A stretch of DNA of 64,000 bases from Alphaproteobacteria bacterium (GTDB lineage: Bacteria; Pseudomonadota; Alphaproteobacteria; MPNO01; UBA830): assembly GCA_022822405.1 (NCBI GenBank), contig JAJEBT010000149.1, forward strand, positions 51,245 through 115,244. The letters run 5' to 3'. The position numbers and the translations under genes are program-made. The first letter of the stretch is position 1, and each line of letters begins with the position of its first letter. Below the pieces are notes generated by a model that worked only from the letters and a program-made list of their open reading frames with translations, was not told the origin of the DNA and made no database searches. Below, piece by piece: positions 6,473 through 15,238 of this stretch.

Positions 6473-8854
6473 TTACCCCGCCTTCATCGAAATTGCCTTC
6501 CAGACGGTTTCGGGGGTCAGCGGCATGTCGAGATCCGTCACGCCCATCGGGGCGAGCGCATCAAGCGCGGCGCCGACCATCGCCGCAGGCGAGCCGATCG
6601 AGCCGGATTCGCCGCACCCCTTCGCGCCGAGCGGGTTGTGCGTGCAGGGGTGGGACTCGTCGAGCCTGCCTTCGAAACTCACGAGGTCGTCGGCCCGCGG
6701 CATGCAGTAATCAAGAAAGGACCCCGAAAGGAGTTGTCCCGAGCGCGGATCGTAGCTGCAGTGTTCCGTCATCGCCTGGCCGATTCCCTGCGCGAGGCCG
6801 CCATGGACCTGTCCCTCGACAATGAGGGGGTTGATCACGGTTCCAATATCGTCGACCGTGAGGTAGCTCATGATCTCCATGGTGCCAGTCTCGGCATCGA
6901 TCTCGATCTCACAGAGGTGGCCGCCGTTGGAGTAGGCGAAGTTGGGCGGGTCGTAGAACGCGTTCTCGTTCAGGCCCGGTTCGACCCCTGCGGGGAGGGC
7001 ATGGGCGACATTGGCGGCTGCGGCAACGCTCCGGAGCGGCAGCCGGCGGTCGGTGCCGGCGACTGTGTACATCCCGCCGTCGAAAACGAGGTCCTCGGAA
7101 TCGGCCTCGAGCAGATCGGCGGCAATCAGCCGTCCCTTGGCGATTATCTTGTCGGCGGCGGCGGCGATCGCCGATCCGCCTACCGCTATGGATCGCGAGC
7201 CAAAGGTACCGGTTCCCATCTGCACGACGCCGGTATCGCCCTCGATGACTTCGACCATGGAATAGGGTAGGCCCAGACGCTCGGCGACGATCTGGGCGTA
7301 TGTAGTCTCGTGGCCCTGTCCGTGATTGTGCGTGCCAGCGAGAATCTGCACGCTGCCGTCTCCGGCGATGCGGATCTCGGCGCTTTCGAAGAAACCGACT
7401 CGAGCGCCGAGCATGCCTGCCAGGCGGGAAGGGGCGACGCCGGATGTCTCGACGAACAAAGCCAAGCCGATGCCGCGGAGCCTGTTCCTGCACGCCGATT
7501 CCTCGCGGCGTTTGGCAAAACCCTGCCAGTCCCCGGCCTCAAGAAGCGCGTCCAGAATTCCGGGGAAGTCGCCGCAGTCATAGGTCGGTCCGATCGGCGT
7601 TGCATAAGGCATGCTATCAGCTGGAATCAGGTTGCGCTGCCGGATTTCGACCCGGTCGATGCCAAGCAACCGGGCTGCCTCGTCGGCAAGGCGCTCGAGC
7701 ACGTAGCAGGCTTCAGGGCGGCCAGCGCCGCGATAGGCGTCGATCGGCACTGTGTTGGTGAGCGCAGCCGTTACGTCGATGCGGATGGCTGGCGTGCCGT
7801 AGATGCCAGCCAGAAGTGCAGTGTAGATCGCACCCGGAATCGCGGCGCCGAATGTCGAGACGTAGGCGCCGACATTGGCGGTGGTGACGACGTGAAGACC
7901 CAGGAACCGGCCGTCGGCATCGATGCCGAGTGTCGCCCGCGTCAGGTGGTCCCGAGCCTGGGTATCGCTACAGAACGCCTCCGAGCGGCTGGAAATCCAG
8001 CGTATGGGAACGCCGAGGCGGCGTGCTGCCCAGACGAGGACCGTCTCTTCGGGATAATGCTTGCCTTTGGTTCCGAAGCCGCCGCCGACGTCAGGCGCGA
8101 TCACGCGAAGCTTGTGCGTTGGCAGCGACAACGCTTCGCATACCGAGCGGCGGATTAGATGCGGGGCTTGGGTGGCGTCGTGGAGAACCGTGGTATCCGA
8201 TACCGGGTCGTGCGAGGCCAGACAGGCCCGTGCCTCGATCGCTCCGCAGGCGAGCCGGTTGTTGACGAGTTTGAGTTCAACCACATGGTCAGCGGCCGCG
8301 ATCGCTGTTGCCGCCTTGTCCGCATCTCCCCGGCCCCAGGAGAACAGGCGGTTGCGAGCAATCTCCGGATGCAAGAGCGGCGCGCCGTCGGCGAGTGCGG
8401 TGCTTGCGTCGGTGACCGCGGGCAGGGGGTGGTACTCGACCACCACTTCCAATGCTGCGTCCCCGGCCTGGGCCTCCGTTTCGGCGACGATCAGTGCGAC
8501 CGCCTCTCCGACATGGCGCACGCGGCCGCGCGCCAGCGGCCATCGCTCGGGGACGGCCATCCTGGAGCCGTCCGAATCCTCCATGATCCACATGCAGGGC
8601 ATCGGCAAAATGCCGTCGGCTGCCATGTCCTCGCCGGTGAGGCAGGCAACGACACCCGGCATCCGTGCGGCTTCCGCCACATTCACGGAAACGATCTCGG
8701 CATGACTGTGTGGCGAGCGAACGAACGCGGCATGATGCTGGTTCGGGATTACGATGTCGGAAACAAATCGTCCCCGCCCCTGCAGGAACCGTTCGTCCTC
8801 CTTGCGGATGAGAGGCTGGCCGATTCCTTGCGAAACGGCTTCGGAATCGGTCAT
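6473..8854 (-). CDS. Xanthine dehydrogenase/CoxL-family molybdopterin-binding subunit
   Basis: A 793-residue large subunit of a molybdenum hydroxylase. The N-terminal part (GQPLIRKEDERFLQGRGRF, about 10-120) is the aldehyde oxidase a/b hammerhead, and the molybdopterin-binding domains follow. Motifs include APDVGGGFGTKGKHYPEE, the loop AYRGAGRPEA, HNHGQGHETTYAQI and GAKGCGESGSIG with the catalytic Glu at 749. The true carbon monoxide dehydrogenase loop AYxCSFR is absent, so this is the general hydroxylase type. The start is fixed by GAGGA eight bases upstream of ATG-ACC. It is the last gene of the GST-amidohydrolase-amidase operon. No FAD (CoxM) or 2Fe-2S (CoxS) subunit gene lies in the window, so it must find partners elsewhere. 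Confidence 0.92.
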   Translation of the reverse strand: MTDSEAVSQGIGQPLIRKEDERFLQGRGRFVSDIVIPNQHHAAFVRSPHSHAEIVSVNVAEAARMPGVVACLTGEDMAADGILPMPCMWIMEDSDGSRMAVPERWPLARGRVRHVGEAVALIVAETEAQAGDAALEVVVEYHPLPAVTDASTALADGAPLLHPEIARNRLFSWGRGDADKAATAIAAADHVVELKLVNNRLACGAIEARACLASHDPVSDTTVLHDATQAPHLIRRSVCEALSLPTHKLRVIAPDVGGGFGTKGKHYPEETVLVWAARRLGVPIRWISSRSEAFCSDTQARDHLTRATLGIDADGRFLGLHVVTTANVGAYVSTFGAAIPGAIYTALLAGIYGTPAIRIDVTAALTNTVPIDAYRGAGRPEACYVLERLADEAARLLGIDRVEIRQRNLIPADSMPYATPIGPTYDCGDFPGILDALLEAGDWQGFAKRREESACRNRLRGIGLALFVETSGVAPSRLAGMLGARVGFFESAEIRIAGDGSVQILAGTHNHGQGHETTYAQIVAERLGLPYSMVEVIEGDTGVVQMGTGTFGSRSIAVGGSAIAAAADKIIAKGRLIAADLLEADSEDLVFDGGMYTVAGTDRRLPLRSVAAAANVAHALPAGVEPGLNENAFYDPPNFAYSNGGHLCEIEIDAETGTMEIMSYLTVDDIGTVINPLIVEGQVHGGLAQGIGQAMTEHCSYDPRSGQLLSGSFLDYCMPRADDLVSFEGRLDESHPCTHNPLGAKGCGESGSIGSPAAMVGAALDALAPMGVTDLDMPLTPETVWKAISMKAG

Positions 8855-8948
8855 CGGCAGGTCCTCGTTGGGCAGCACGGCATGGCACGGCCAGTCTGTG
8901 GCGTCCCCCGGAGAGAATCCGGGCGGGTGGCGTCATCGGCAACCGGCT

Positions 8949-10127
8949 TCAACGGCGGGATTCGGCCGCAGTTGCCGAAAGCGCGAGGAGGGCCTCGTCG
9001 CTGCCCGGCGGTCCGATCAGGGAGATTCCGAGCGGCGCGCCGGCGGCTGCCAGTGGAAGGGAAATCTGGGGAAAGCCGGAGAGCCCGGCAGGACAGGTGA
9101 GACCCATCGTGCGCGCCCGGAACGCGTCCACCTCCGCCGGGCCGGCGTCGCGGCGCGGGCTGCAGGGTGCGGTCGGGATGACGAGCAGCGAGTCTCCGCT
9201 GCCCACCAGTTCGTCAAGTCGCGCACGGGCAGCGTCGCGTACCGGCTGGTGCTCCTCCCCGTGACCCTCGGTCAGCGTTGCGGCGAAGGCGAAACGTTCC
9301 TTCACGCCGGGGCCGAACGCGGGTTCGTGTTCGCTGATCCAGGCGCCATGAGCCTGCCAGATCTCGAGGGCCTGGAGGTGGCGGAAGGCGTCGAACCACC
9401 GGTCAAGCCCCTCCGCCGCGATGCGGACGGTTTCCATGCGCAGGCCGAGAGCCTCGATGAGCGCCCGTGCCGCGGCTTCCGAGGCCTGGCGCTCGTCTCC
9501 GGGCAGGCGGGCGAAGGCGTCTTCCGCGACGAGTGCCGTTCGCGGAGAAACGGCGCGCGCGGCCCCGTCGAGCAGAACATCGCCGACGGTGCCGAATAGT
9601 ACGGGGTCGCGCGCAAACCACCCCACGACGTCGAACGACGCGGCAAGCGCCACGACGCCGTGATCTGGTACCCGGCCATGCGTGGGCCTGATGCCATAGA
9701 GCCCGGAAAAGCTCGCGGGACAGCGGACAGAACCGCCGCAATCCGTGCCGAGTGCGAAGTCGGCAAGGCCGCCGGCGACGGCGGCGGCCGATCCTGAAGA
9801 CGATCCGCCGACGGAATGTTGCGGGGCGGCCGGGTTCACCGGCGCTCCGTAATGGACGTTGTCGCCGGCGAGGCTGTAGCACATCTCATCGCACACGGTC
9901 TTGCCGACGAGCGAAGCTCCGGCATCGAGAAGGAGCTTCACCGCTGCGGCGTGGGCTGTTGCCGGCGGATGGGTCGCCAGCCAGACGGGCTGGCCGTTGC
10001 CGGTCTTGTAGCCGGCTACGTCGAATACGTCCTTTGCCGCGAAACTCTTCCCGGAAAGCGTGCCGCTGCCGGTCGCGGGTTCGCTCACCGCCGGGCCGGC
10101 GAGAAAGGCGCCGAAATCGTCAGTCAT
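8949..10127 (-). CDS. Amidase signature family hydrolase
   Basis: A 392-residue member of the amidase signature family (GatA/AtzF/FAAH fold), which hydrolyses amide or urea-type bonds with a Ser-cisSer-Lys triad. The triad is visible: K32 in FAAKDVFD, S109 in VGGSSSGSAAA and the nucleophile S133 in DCGGSVRCP. The length suits a small-molecule amidase rather than GatA, and gatB/gatC are not adjacent. AGGAG lies ten bases before the chosen ATG; an ATG nine bases further upstream would leave the site only one base away. It is positioned between the amidohydrolase and the molybdenum hydroxylase, suggesting amide removal from a pathway intermediate. Substrate unknown. Confidence 0.9.
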   Translation of the reverse strand: MTDDFGAFLAGPAVSEPATGSGTLSGKSFAAKDVFDVAGYKTGNGQPVWLATHPPATAHAAAVKLLLDAGASLVGKTVCDEMCYSLAGDNVHYGAPVNPAAPQHSVGGSSSGSAAAVAGGLADFALGTDCGGSVRCPASFSGLYGIRPTHGRVPDHGVVALAASFDVVGWFARDPVLFGTVGDVLLDGAARAVSPRTALVAEDAFARLPGDERQASEAAARALIEALGLRMETVRIAAEGLDRWFDAFRHLQALEIWQAHGAWISEHEPAFGPGVKERFAFAATLTEGHGEEHQPVRDAARARLDELVGSGDSLLVIPTAPCSPRRDAGPAEVDAFRARTMGLTCPAGLSGFPQISLPLAAAGAPLGISLIGPPGSDEALLALSATAAESRR

Positions 10128-10258
10128 CGGCCGCATGCTCCTGAAGGGCTGGACTTCCGCGTCCGGGCGCAGCGCCGAGGTCGGCTGCCTTCCGGTGTCG
10201 CGGAGCTCCGGATGCTGCTTCCATTGAGGGTTCCGGCTTCTGCTGCCCTTGGCGCGCC

Positions 10259-11251
10259 TTACAGACCGAGTTCCCGCCGCGAATTCCCCTCATACATTGC
10301 TTGGCGGTCGGCGTCCGTGCAGCGGAGGTTTTCAAGGACTCCGATGGTCGAGCGGATGAGGCGCCCGCCGCCTTCCTCGTCATAGGGACAGTCGGTGGCG
10401 AAGAAGGAATGATCGGCGCCGAAGAAATCAAGGCCGGCCTGGCTCGCCGCCTGGGCGCCGAACATAGCCGTATCCCCGAAATAGTCCTTGAAATAGTCCA
10501 CCAGAGGTTTCTTCAGCACCTCCCGGAAGGAGCGGCCCTCGCCCATGTCGGCGTTGCGGCTTTCCCAACTCGGCGTGAAGCGACCTTCTGCATGGGGAGC
10601 ATAGGCGCCCCAGTGATGCGCGATGATCCTGAGGCCCGGGATCTCGTCGAACATTCCCGAACACACAATGCGCGCCATCGCTGCGCTCGTCTCGTAGGCC
10701 CATCCGAACCCCCAGAAGATCTCGTGGAACGAGCGGTCCTCGGTGAGGTAATCGGGATGTGTTGCCGGGCGGGTCGGGTGAAGCCAGATCACCTTTCCGC
10801 GCTCCGTTATCTTGGCAAAGATATCCCTGAATTCCGGCTGGTCGAGCGCCCGGTTGTTGACGTTGGTGAAGAGCTGGAAGCCGACTGCGCCCAATTCGTC
10901 GATCGTGCGGTCGATCTCGGCAAGGGCGGCGTCGGTGTTGTTCATCGGCAGCGAGGCAATGAACCACGGCATGCGGTCGGCGCGCTCGCGGCAGATGCGC
11001 GCCATCCCGTCATTTGCGACGCGGGTGAGGGCGGGGCTGTCGTCGGGGCCGGCAATGGCATCGATCGGCGGCTGGGACATCGAGATGATCTGCTGGTAGT
11101 CGTCGAATTCCTCGAGCATCCGCTCGCGCGCATCCATGTCGTAGATCGTCCGGATCGCCTTCCATCGCTTGACGGCGGCATCGGGCATCAGGCCTTCGAC
11201 CTTCTCGAAGAACTCGGGCGGAAAGACATGGTTGAAGACATCGATTTTCAT
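10259..11251 (-). CDS. Amidohydrolase-2 (ACMSD-like) family protein
   Basis: A 330-residue TIM-barrel metal enzyme of the amidohydrolase-2 family, whose members include aminocarboxymuconate-semialdehyde and gamma-resorcylate decarboxylases. Barrel landmarks include VIWLHPTRPA (metal His), LRIIAHHWGAYAPH and FFATDCPYDEEGG with the metal Asp. The first strand reads KIDVFNHVFP, so the usual HxH metal pair has Phe in place of the first His; related sub-branches share this. A decarboxylation or ring-product hydrolysis is plausible. It lies second in the operon, 102 bases after the GST. Confidence 0.85.
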   Translation of the reverse strand: MKIDVFNHVFPPEFFEKVEGLMPDAAVKRWKAIRTIYDMDARERMLEEFDDYQQIISMSQPPIDAIAGPDDSPALTRVANDGMARICRERADRMPWFIASLPMNNTDAALAEIDRTIDELGAVGFQLFTNVNNRALDQPEFRDIFAKITERGKVIWLHPTRPATHPDYLTEDRSFHEIFWGFGWAYETSAAMARIVCSGMFDEIPGLRIIAHHWGAYAPHAEGRFTPSWESRNADMGEGRSFREVLKKPLVDYFKDYFGDTAMFGAQAASQAGLDFFGADHSFFATDCPYDEEGGGRLIRSTIGVLENLRCTDADRQAMYEGNSRRELGL

Positions 11252-11353
11252 TTCAGTCGCTCCTTCGGCGGCGGCGCCCGGCTGGCGTCAAGTGAAGGCG
11301 ATACCGCCGCGGCCGGGCGGCGGCGGCAGGAACCGGAAGGGGAAGTGCGGGGC

Positions 11354-11971
11354 CTAGTGCGGACCCCAGGCGCGCCCGGTAGCCGGGCGCGCCTCGATGG
11401 CGTCGTGCCAGCGGCGGACGTTGGCGAACTCGTCGAGTCCGATGCCGCCGATGCCATGGATGTGGACGTCCGGGTAGCAGGTGATGTCGGCGATCGAGAA
11501 CTCGCCGGCAAGATACTCGCTCTCTCCGAGCCGTCGGTCGAGCACGCCGAGAAGATCGCGCAACGTCGCCTCGTAATGCTTCTTGGCAGGCGGAACATCT
11601 TCGCCGAACCTGAGGAAGAAAAGCCCGTACTGCTGGGCGAGGGTAGTGAAGGTCGCCGAGCCGAAGATGAACCACTGGTCGACCTGGATCCTGGCAACCG
11701 GATCGGCGGGATAGAGGTCCGACGCCGCCTTCTCGGCGAGGTATTTCAGGATAGCGCCCGATTCGCAGAGCGTGATGCGCTGGCCGCCCGGCCCGTCGGG
11801 ATCGACGATCGCGGGAATCTTGTGCGCGGGGCTGATCTTCATGAACTCGGGATCGTGCTGTTCCCGCTTGGTGAGGTCGATCGGCCGGATCGCGTAATCA
11901 AGGCCGCTCTCCTCGACCATCTGGCGCGCCTTGTAGCCGTTGTCTGTCGTCCAGAAGTAGAGTTCCAGCAT
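11354..11971 (-). CDS. Glutathione S-transferase (YfcG/Nu-like)
   Basis: A 205-residue cytosolic GST. The N-terminal thioredoxin-like domain carries LYFWTTDNGYKARQMVEE, with the active-site polar residues near position 9, and the cis-Pro motif AHKIPAIVDPDG. The glutathione-binding CESGAILKYLAEK ends this domain. The C-terminal helical domain has GEFSIADITCYPDV, the conserved capping motif. The layout resembles the Nu-class YfcG/YghU proteins, which act as disulfide reductases. As first gene of the minus-strand operon it could process an electrophilic intermediate before the hydrolases act. Confidence 0.88.
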   Translation of the reverse strand: MLELYFWTTDNGYKARQMVEESGLDYAIRPIDLTKREQHDPEFMKISPAHKIPAIVDPDGPGGQRITLCESGAILKYLAEKAASDLYPADPVARIQVDQWFIFGSATFTTLAQQYGLFFLRFGEDVPPAKKHYEATLRDLLGVLDRRLGESEYLAGEFSIADITCYPDVHIHGIGGIGLDEFANVRRWHDAIEARPATGRAWGPH

Positions 11972-12384
11972 TCATTCCTCCCTGTGCCGCCGCGGTGTTC
12001 CGCCAGCCTGCCTTTGCTCCGTCCGGCGGATTTTCCCAGAACGGGCCAATTGCGTAAAGGCGCGAACCCTGCACCGGCTCAACGTCTCACGGAAAACCGA
12101 TTGGAACACGTCGCATGAGTTCCGGGGCGTCCGCCCGCAAGACATCGCGACGACAGCCGCGTCCGACTTCGGCAGCCGGGATCCGAACGGCCTGTTCTCG
12201 CCACCGCATGCAGCTTGCCGGCCGACAGGACGGACGTCAATCACGCGGCGGTTCCGGGCGGCCATTGTCGCAACAATGCGGGCGGAAAACGCCGTTCAGG
12301 ACACGACCCCATGTTTGATGCGCCGACCTGTCCCTCTCCTTTCCGGAACTTTGGCGTCCTGCCTTGCGAAGGCCTTGCAGAGCC
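11972..12384. other. Intergenic region upstream of the GST operon
   Basis: No credible gene. It must contain the promoter for the minus-strand GST-amidohydrolase-amidase-hydroxylase operon and the end of the znu operon. A perfect inverted repeat CATTGT-cgca-ACAATG lies at 12263-12278 and is a candidate operator; no regulator gene is adjacent. No strong terminator hairpin is seen behind znuA. Confidence 0.4.
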
Positions 12385-13428
12385 TTACGGAGTCAGCGCT
12401 TCCGCGAGCGTCATCGCGTTGTGCCGCATCAGGTCGAGGTAGCTCGGTGCGGGACCGTCCGGGCCGGACAGCGCGCCGGGATAGAGCGTGCCGCCAATAA
12501 CGGCTTGCGTCTCGTCGGCTATGCGCTTCAGGAGACGCGGATCGCCGATGTTCTCGATGAAGACGGCGCGAATGCCCTGTTTGCGGATCTGTCGGATCAG
12601 ACGAGCGACATCCTTTGCGGACGCTTCCGACTCAGTGCTGAGCCCCTGCGGCGCGACAAATTCAAACCCGTAGTCGCGACCGAAATACTGGAACGCGTCG
12701 TGGGAGGTGACAACGGTCCGGTTCTTCACAGGAAGCTTGGCAACGACCTCGCGGATTTTTGAATCCAGATTTTTGATTTCGGCGACATAAGCTGCACGGT
12801 TCTGGTAGAAGTCGGCCGCGTTCACCGGATTGGCCAGAGCCAGAGCAGCAGTGATGTTGTTGACATAGGCTACGGCGTTGCGGAGGCTCTGCCATGCATG
12901 GGGGTCGAAGGCGCCGTGGTCATGGCCTTCGTGATCGTCGTGTTTGGCGTGGTCGTCGCGCTTGTCATGATCGTCATGTTTGGCATGGTCGTCATGTTTG
13001 GCATGGTCGTCGTGCTTGTCATGATCATCGTGTTTGGCATGGTCGTCGTGCATGTCGTGATCGTCGTGCTCGTTGGAGAGCGGCTTGATGCCGTCGGTCG
13101 CCACCACCCGGGTACCGCGGAAGTTCGAGGCGTCGATCAGCCGGTCCAGCCAGCCTTCAAACTCCAGCCCGTTGACAACAAGGATCTTTGCTTCGCTGAC
13201 GGCCCGTGCATCGGCAGGGGTCGGCTGGTAGACATGCGTATCCCCGTCGGGCCCGACGAGCGTCGTCAGCGCGACGTGCTGTCCGCCGATGCGCTTCACC
13301 ATGTCGCCGAGGATCGAGAAGGTTGCGACGACCGGAATCGGTCCGTCGGACTGCGCAGTGGCCGGAGCGGCGATCGACAGAACGAGGACAGTGGCAACGG
13401 AGTTCAGAAACGCTCTGAGGGTGGGCAT
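12385..13428 (-). CDS. znuA: Zinc ABC transporter substrate-binding protein with His/Asp-rich loop
   Basis: Periplasmic cluster A-I metal-binding protein of 347 residues. A signal peptide covers residues 1-25 (hydrophobic VATVLVLSIAA, then ATAQ). Candidate metal ligands are H65 in GDTHVYQP, H177 in FDPHAWQ and the His of VVTSHDAFQYFG. Between the first two lies a flexible loop (121-172) made of repeated HDDHxK hexapeptides, typical of zinc-specific ZnuA, where it captures zinc. It begins 11 bases after the znuB stop and ends the zur-led operon. Zinc rather than manganese is inferred from the His-rich loop and the Zur-type regulator. Confidence 0.94.
   Translation of the reverse strand: MPTLRAFLNSVATVLVLSIAAPATAQSDGPIPVVATFSILGDMVKRIGGQHVALTTLVGPDGDTHVYQPTPADARAVSEAKILVVNGLEFEGWLDRLIDASNFRGTRVVATDGIKPLSNEHDDHDMHDDHAKHDDHDKHDDHAKHDDHAKHDDHDKRDDHAKHDDHEGHDHGAFDPHAWQSLRNAVAYVNNITAALALANPVNAADFYQNRAAYVAEIKNLDSKIREVVAKLPVKNRTVVTSHDAFQYFGRDYGFEFVAPQGLSTESEASAKDVARLIRQIRKQGIRAVFIENIGDPRLLKRIADETQAVIGGTLYPGALSGPDGPAPSYLDLMRHNAMTLAEALTP
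12913..13068 (-). repeat. 18-bp tandem repeats encoding the znuA metal loop
   Basis: About eight degenerate 18-base units encode HDDHDM, HDDHAK, HDDHDK, HDDHAK, HDDHAK, HDDHDK, RDDHAK and HDDHEG. One unit has Arg in place of the first His. Codons within units are nearly identical, so copy number probably changes by slippage or unequal recombination. Confidence 0.9.
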
Positions 13429-13439
13429 GGAAACTCCTT

Positions 13440-14309
13440 TCAGGCTTCGAGATGGCGGTGCGGGAAGGCCTGCCTGATGAGACCGCCCACCGGTCCGAAG
13501 ACCAGCGACAGCGCGTAGGCGAGCCCCGCGACAAGGATGATCGCCGGCCCTGAGGGCAGGCTGACATGGTAGGAGAGAAGAAGGCCGCTCAGGCTAGAAA
13601 ACACCGCAATCGAGACGGCGACGGCGATCAGCGCGCCAATGCCGACTGCCCAGAATCGCGCGGCAGCGGCGGGAAGGATCATGATGCCGACGGCCATCAG
13701 CGTGCCGAGCGCGTGAAAGCCGGCCACGAGGTTCAGCACGACGAGGGCAAGAAACGTGAAATGCGTCATGGCGCTGAGCCCGCTCACCGAGCGCAGGAAC
13801 TGCGGGTCCGCGCATTCGAGCACGAGCGGCCGGAACAGGGCCGCGAGCGCGAAGACCGAAACGCTCGCAATGAAACAGAGCAGGGTCAGGGTGGCGTCAT
13901 CGAGCGCGAGCACGGTCCCGAAGAGTACGTGCATCAGGTCGACATTGCTGCCTCGGGTGGACACGATCAGCACGCCCACCGCCAGCGAGATCAGGTAGAA
14001 AGCCGCCAGGCTCGCGTCCTCGCGCAGCACCGTGACGCGGGTCACGAAGCCCGCGAGGAGCGCCACGGTCATGCCTGCGATCAGTCCGCCGATGGTCATC
14101 GCCCCGAGAGAGAGGCCCGCGACGAGATAGCCGATGGCCGCTCCCGGAAGGATCGCACAGGCCATCGCGTCGCCCGTCAGACTCATGCCGCGCAGCATCA
14201 GGAATACCCCGACCGGAGTCGCGCCGACCGAGATCGCGATGCAGCCCATCAGCGCCCGCCGCATGAATCCGAAATCGGCGAAGGGCTGGACGAAGATCTC
14301 CCACATCAT
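13440..14309 (-). CDS. znuB: Zinc ABC transporter permease
   Basis: Inner-membrane permease of the ABC-3 family, 289 residues, with eight or so hydrophobic segments. Family landmarks are GVFLMLRGMSLTGDAMACAI near the N-terminus (the conserved GD motif), STRGSNVDLMHVLFGTVLAL, and LVAGFHALGTLMAVGIMILPAAAARFW. It forms the channel for zinc delivered by ZnuA and is driven by ZnuC. The start is set by an ATGA overlap with the znuC stop; a second ATG follows at once, so the true start may be one codon later. Longer frames upstream lie inside znuC. Confidence 0.94.
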   Translation of the reverse strand: MMWEIFVQPFADFGFMRRALMGCIAISVGATPVGVFLMLRGMSLTGDAMACAILPGAAIGYLVAGLSLGAMTIGGLIAGMTVALLAGFVTRVTVLREDASLAAFYLISLAVGVLIVSTRGSNVDLMHVLFGTVLALDDATLTLLCFIASVSVFALAALFRPLVLECADPQFLRSVSGLSAMTHFTFLALVVLNLVAGFHALGTLMAVGIMILPAAAARFWAVGIGALIAVAVSIAVFSSLSGLLLSYHVSLPSGPAIILVAGLAYALSLVFGPVGGLIRQAFPHRHLEA

Positions 14310-15049
14310 GCAGCGCTTCGCCCGCATGTATGCGGGGGCCCGACGCAGGCCTCGCACATCTGACGCGCGCGGAACTGGTTCTCGGCCGTCAGCACCTGCG
14401 CCGTCGGTCCATGGGCAACGAGTTCGCGCGCCAGCATGAGCGTGCGGGGAAAGTGAGCCCGCACCGTGTCGACGTCGTGCAGGACGGCGAGCACCGCGCG
14501 GCCTTCGCCGTGCCAGCGCCGCACCACGCCGAGCAGGTCCGCCACTGTTCTCGCGTCGATTGCCGTAAAGGGTTCGTCCAGCAGAACGAGCCGCGCGTCC
14601 TGCAGCAGCAGGCGGGCAAAGAGCGCACGCTGTACCTGCCCGCCCGACAGCGACCCGATCGGCCGCTTCTCGAACCCTTCGAGGCCGACCGCGGAAATCG
14701 CTTCGGCGACGCGCGCGCGGTGGGCGGACCGCAAGCGTGCGAAGCCGCCGATCTCCCGCCAGAGGCCCATCGCCACGAGGTCGGCAACCGCAATCGGGAA
14801 AGACCGGTCGACGTCCGATTGCTGCGGCAGGTAGGCGATGTCGTCCCGCGTGAGCCCGCCGAAGGCAATCCGTCCCGCGAGCGGGCGGAGCAGGCCGGTC
14901 ACCCCCTTCAGCAACGTGGACTTGCCGGCTCCGTTCGGTCCGACGATGGCGGTCAGGCTGCCCTCGGCGATCGTGCAGCAGAGATCATGCACGGCCGGAT
15001 GCCGGTCGTATCCGAGGGTCAGGTCCTGAAACTCAAGAGCTGAAGTCAT
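14306..15049 (-). CDS. znuC: Zinc ABC transporter ATP-binding protein
   Basis: Cytoplasmic ATPase of the zinc importer, 247 residues. Visible motifs are Walker A GPNGAGKST (about 33-41), Q-loop YLPQQSDVD, signature LSGGQVQRALFAR, Walker B LVLLDEPF and the switch His in LAVLHDV. The C-terminus carries a Cys/His cluster (CEACVGPPHTC) that could sense metal. The ATG forms an ATGA overlap with the small upstream membrane ORF, which decides the start; znuB overlaps its stop in the same way, giving tight translational coupling along the operon. Confidence 0.94.
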   Translation of the reverse strand: MTSALEFQDLTLGYDRHPAVHDLCCTIAEGSLTAIVGPNGAGKSTLLKGVTGLLRPLAGRIAFGGLTRDDIAYLPQQSDVDRSFPIAVADLVAMGLWREIGGFARLRSAHRARVAEAISAVGLEGFEKRPIGSLSGGQVQRALFARLLLQDARLVLLDEPFTAIDARTVADLLGVVRRWHGEGRAVLAVLHDVDTVRAHFPRTLMLARELVAHGPTAQVLTAENQFRARQMCEACVGPPHTCGRSAA

Positions 15050-15216
15050 GGTCCCCCCGACGTGGACACCGCCCAGAAAAACCCGGCCCAGAGCGCCGCA
15101 ACGATCAGGGTCGCGCCGGCCAGCCGGGATCCGGCACCGAGCGGTAGCAGCCAAGGCGAAGGGCGGCGCTCGCGCCCCGGTCGTCCCGACGATTCATCCG
15201 GATAACGGCTCTCCAT
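15046..15216 (-). CDS. Small single-pass membrane protein between zur and znuC
   Basis: A 56-residue protein: a charged N-terminal half (MESRYPDESSGRPGRERR) and one predicted transmembrane helix near the C-terminus (LAGATLIVAALWAGFFWAV). It has a GGGAG site eight to nine bases before its ATG, and its TGA overlaps the znuC ATG as ATGA. Coupling on one side and a proper ribosome site on the other argue that it is translated. By position it could be an accessory subunit of the zinc transporter, or simply help load ribosomes onto znuC. I do not recognise a family. Confidence 0.6.
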   Translation of the reverse strand: MESRYPDESSGRPGRERRPSPWLLPLGAGSRLAGATLIVAALWAGFFWAVSTSGGP

Positions 15217-15238
15217 GGGTAGAACTCCCCGTCCCCGC

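Noticed and set aside
6473..8854. Calling the gene carbon monoxide dehydrogenase large subunit
   Set aside because: The CODH loop AYxCSFR with its copper-binding Cys is absent (AYRGAGRPEA instead) and CoxM/CoxS are not adjacent.
12913..13068. CRISPR-like or non-coding repeat array
   Set aside because: The 18-base units are in frame inside znuA, with no spacers; they encode a His/Asp-rich loop.
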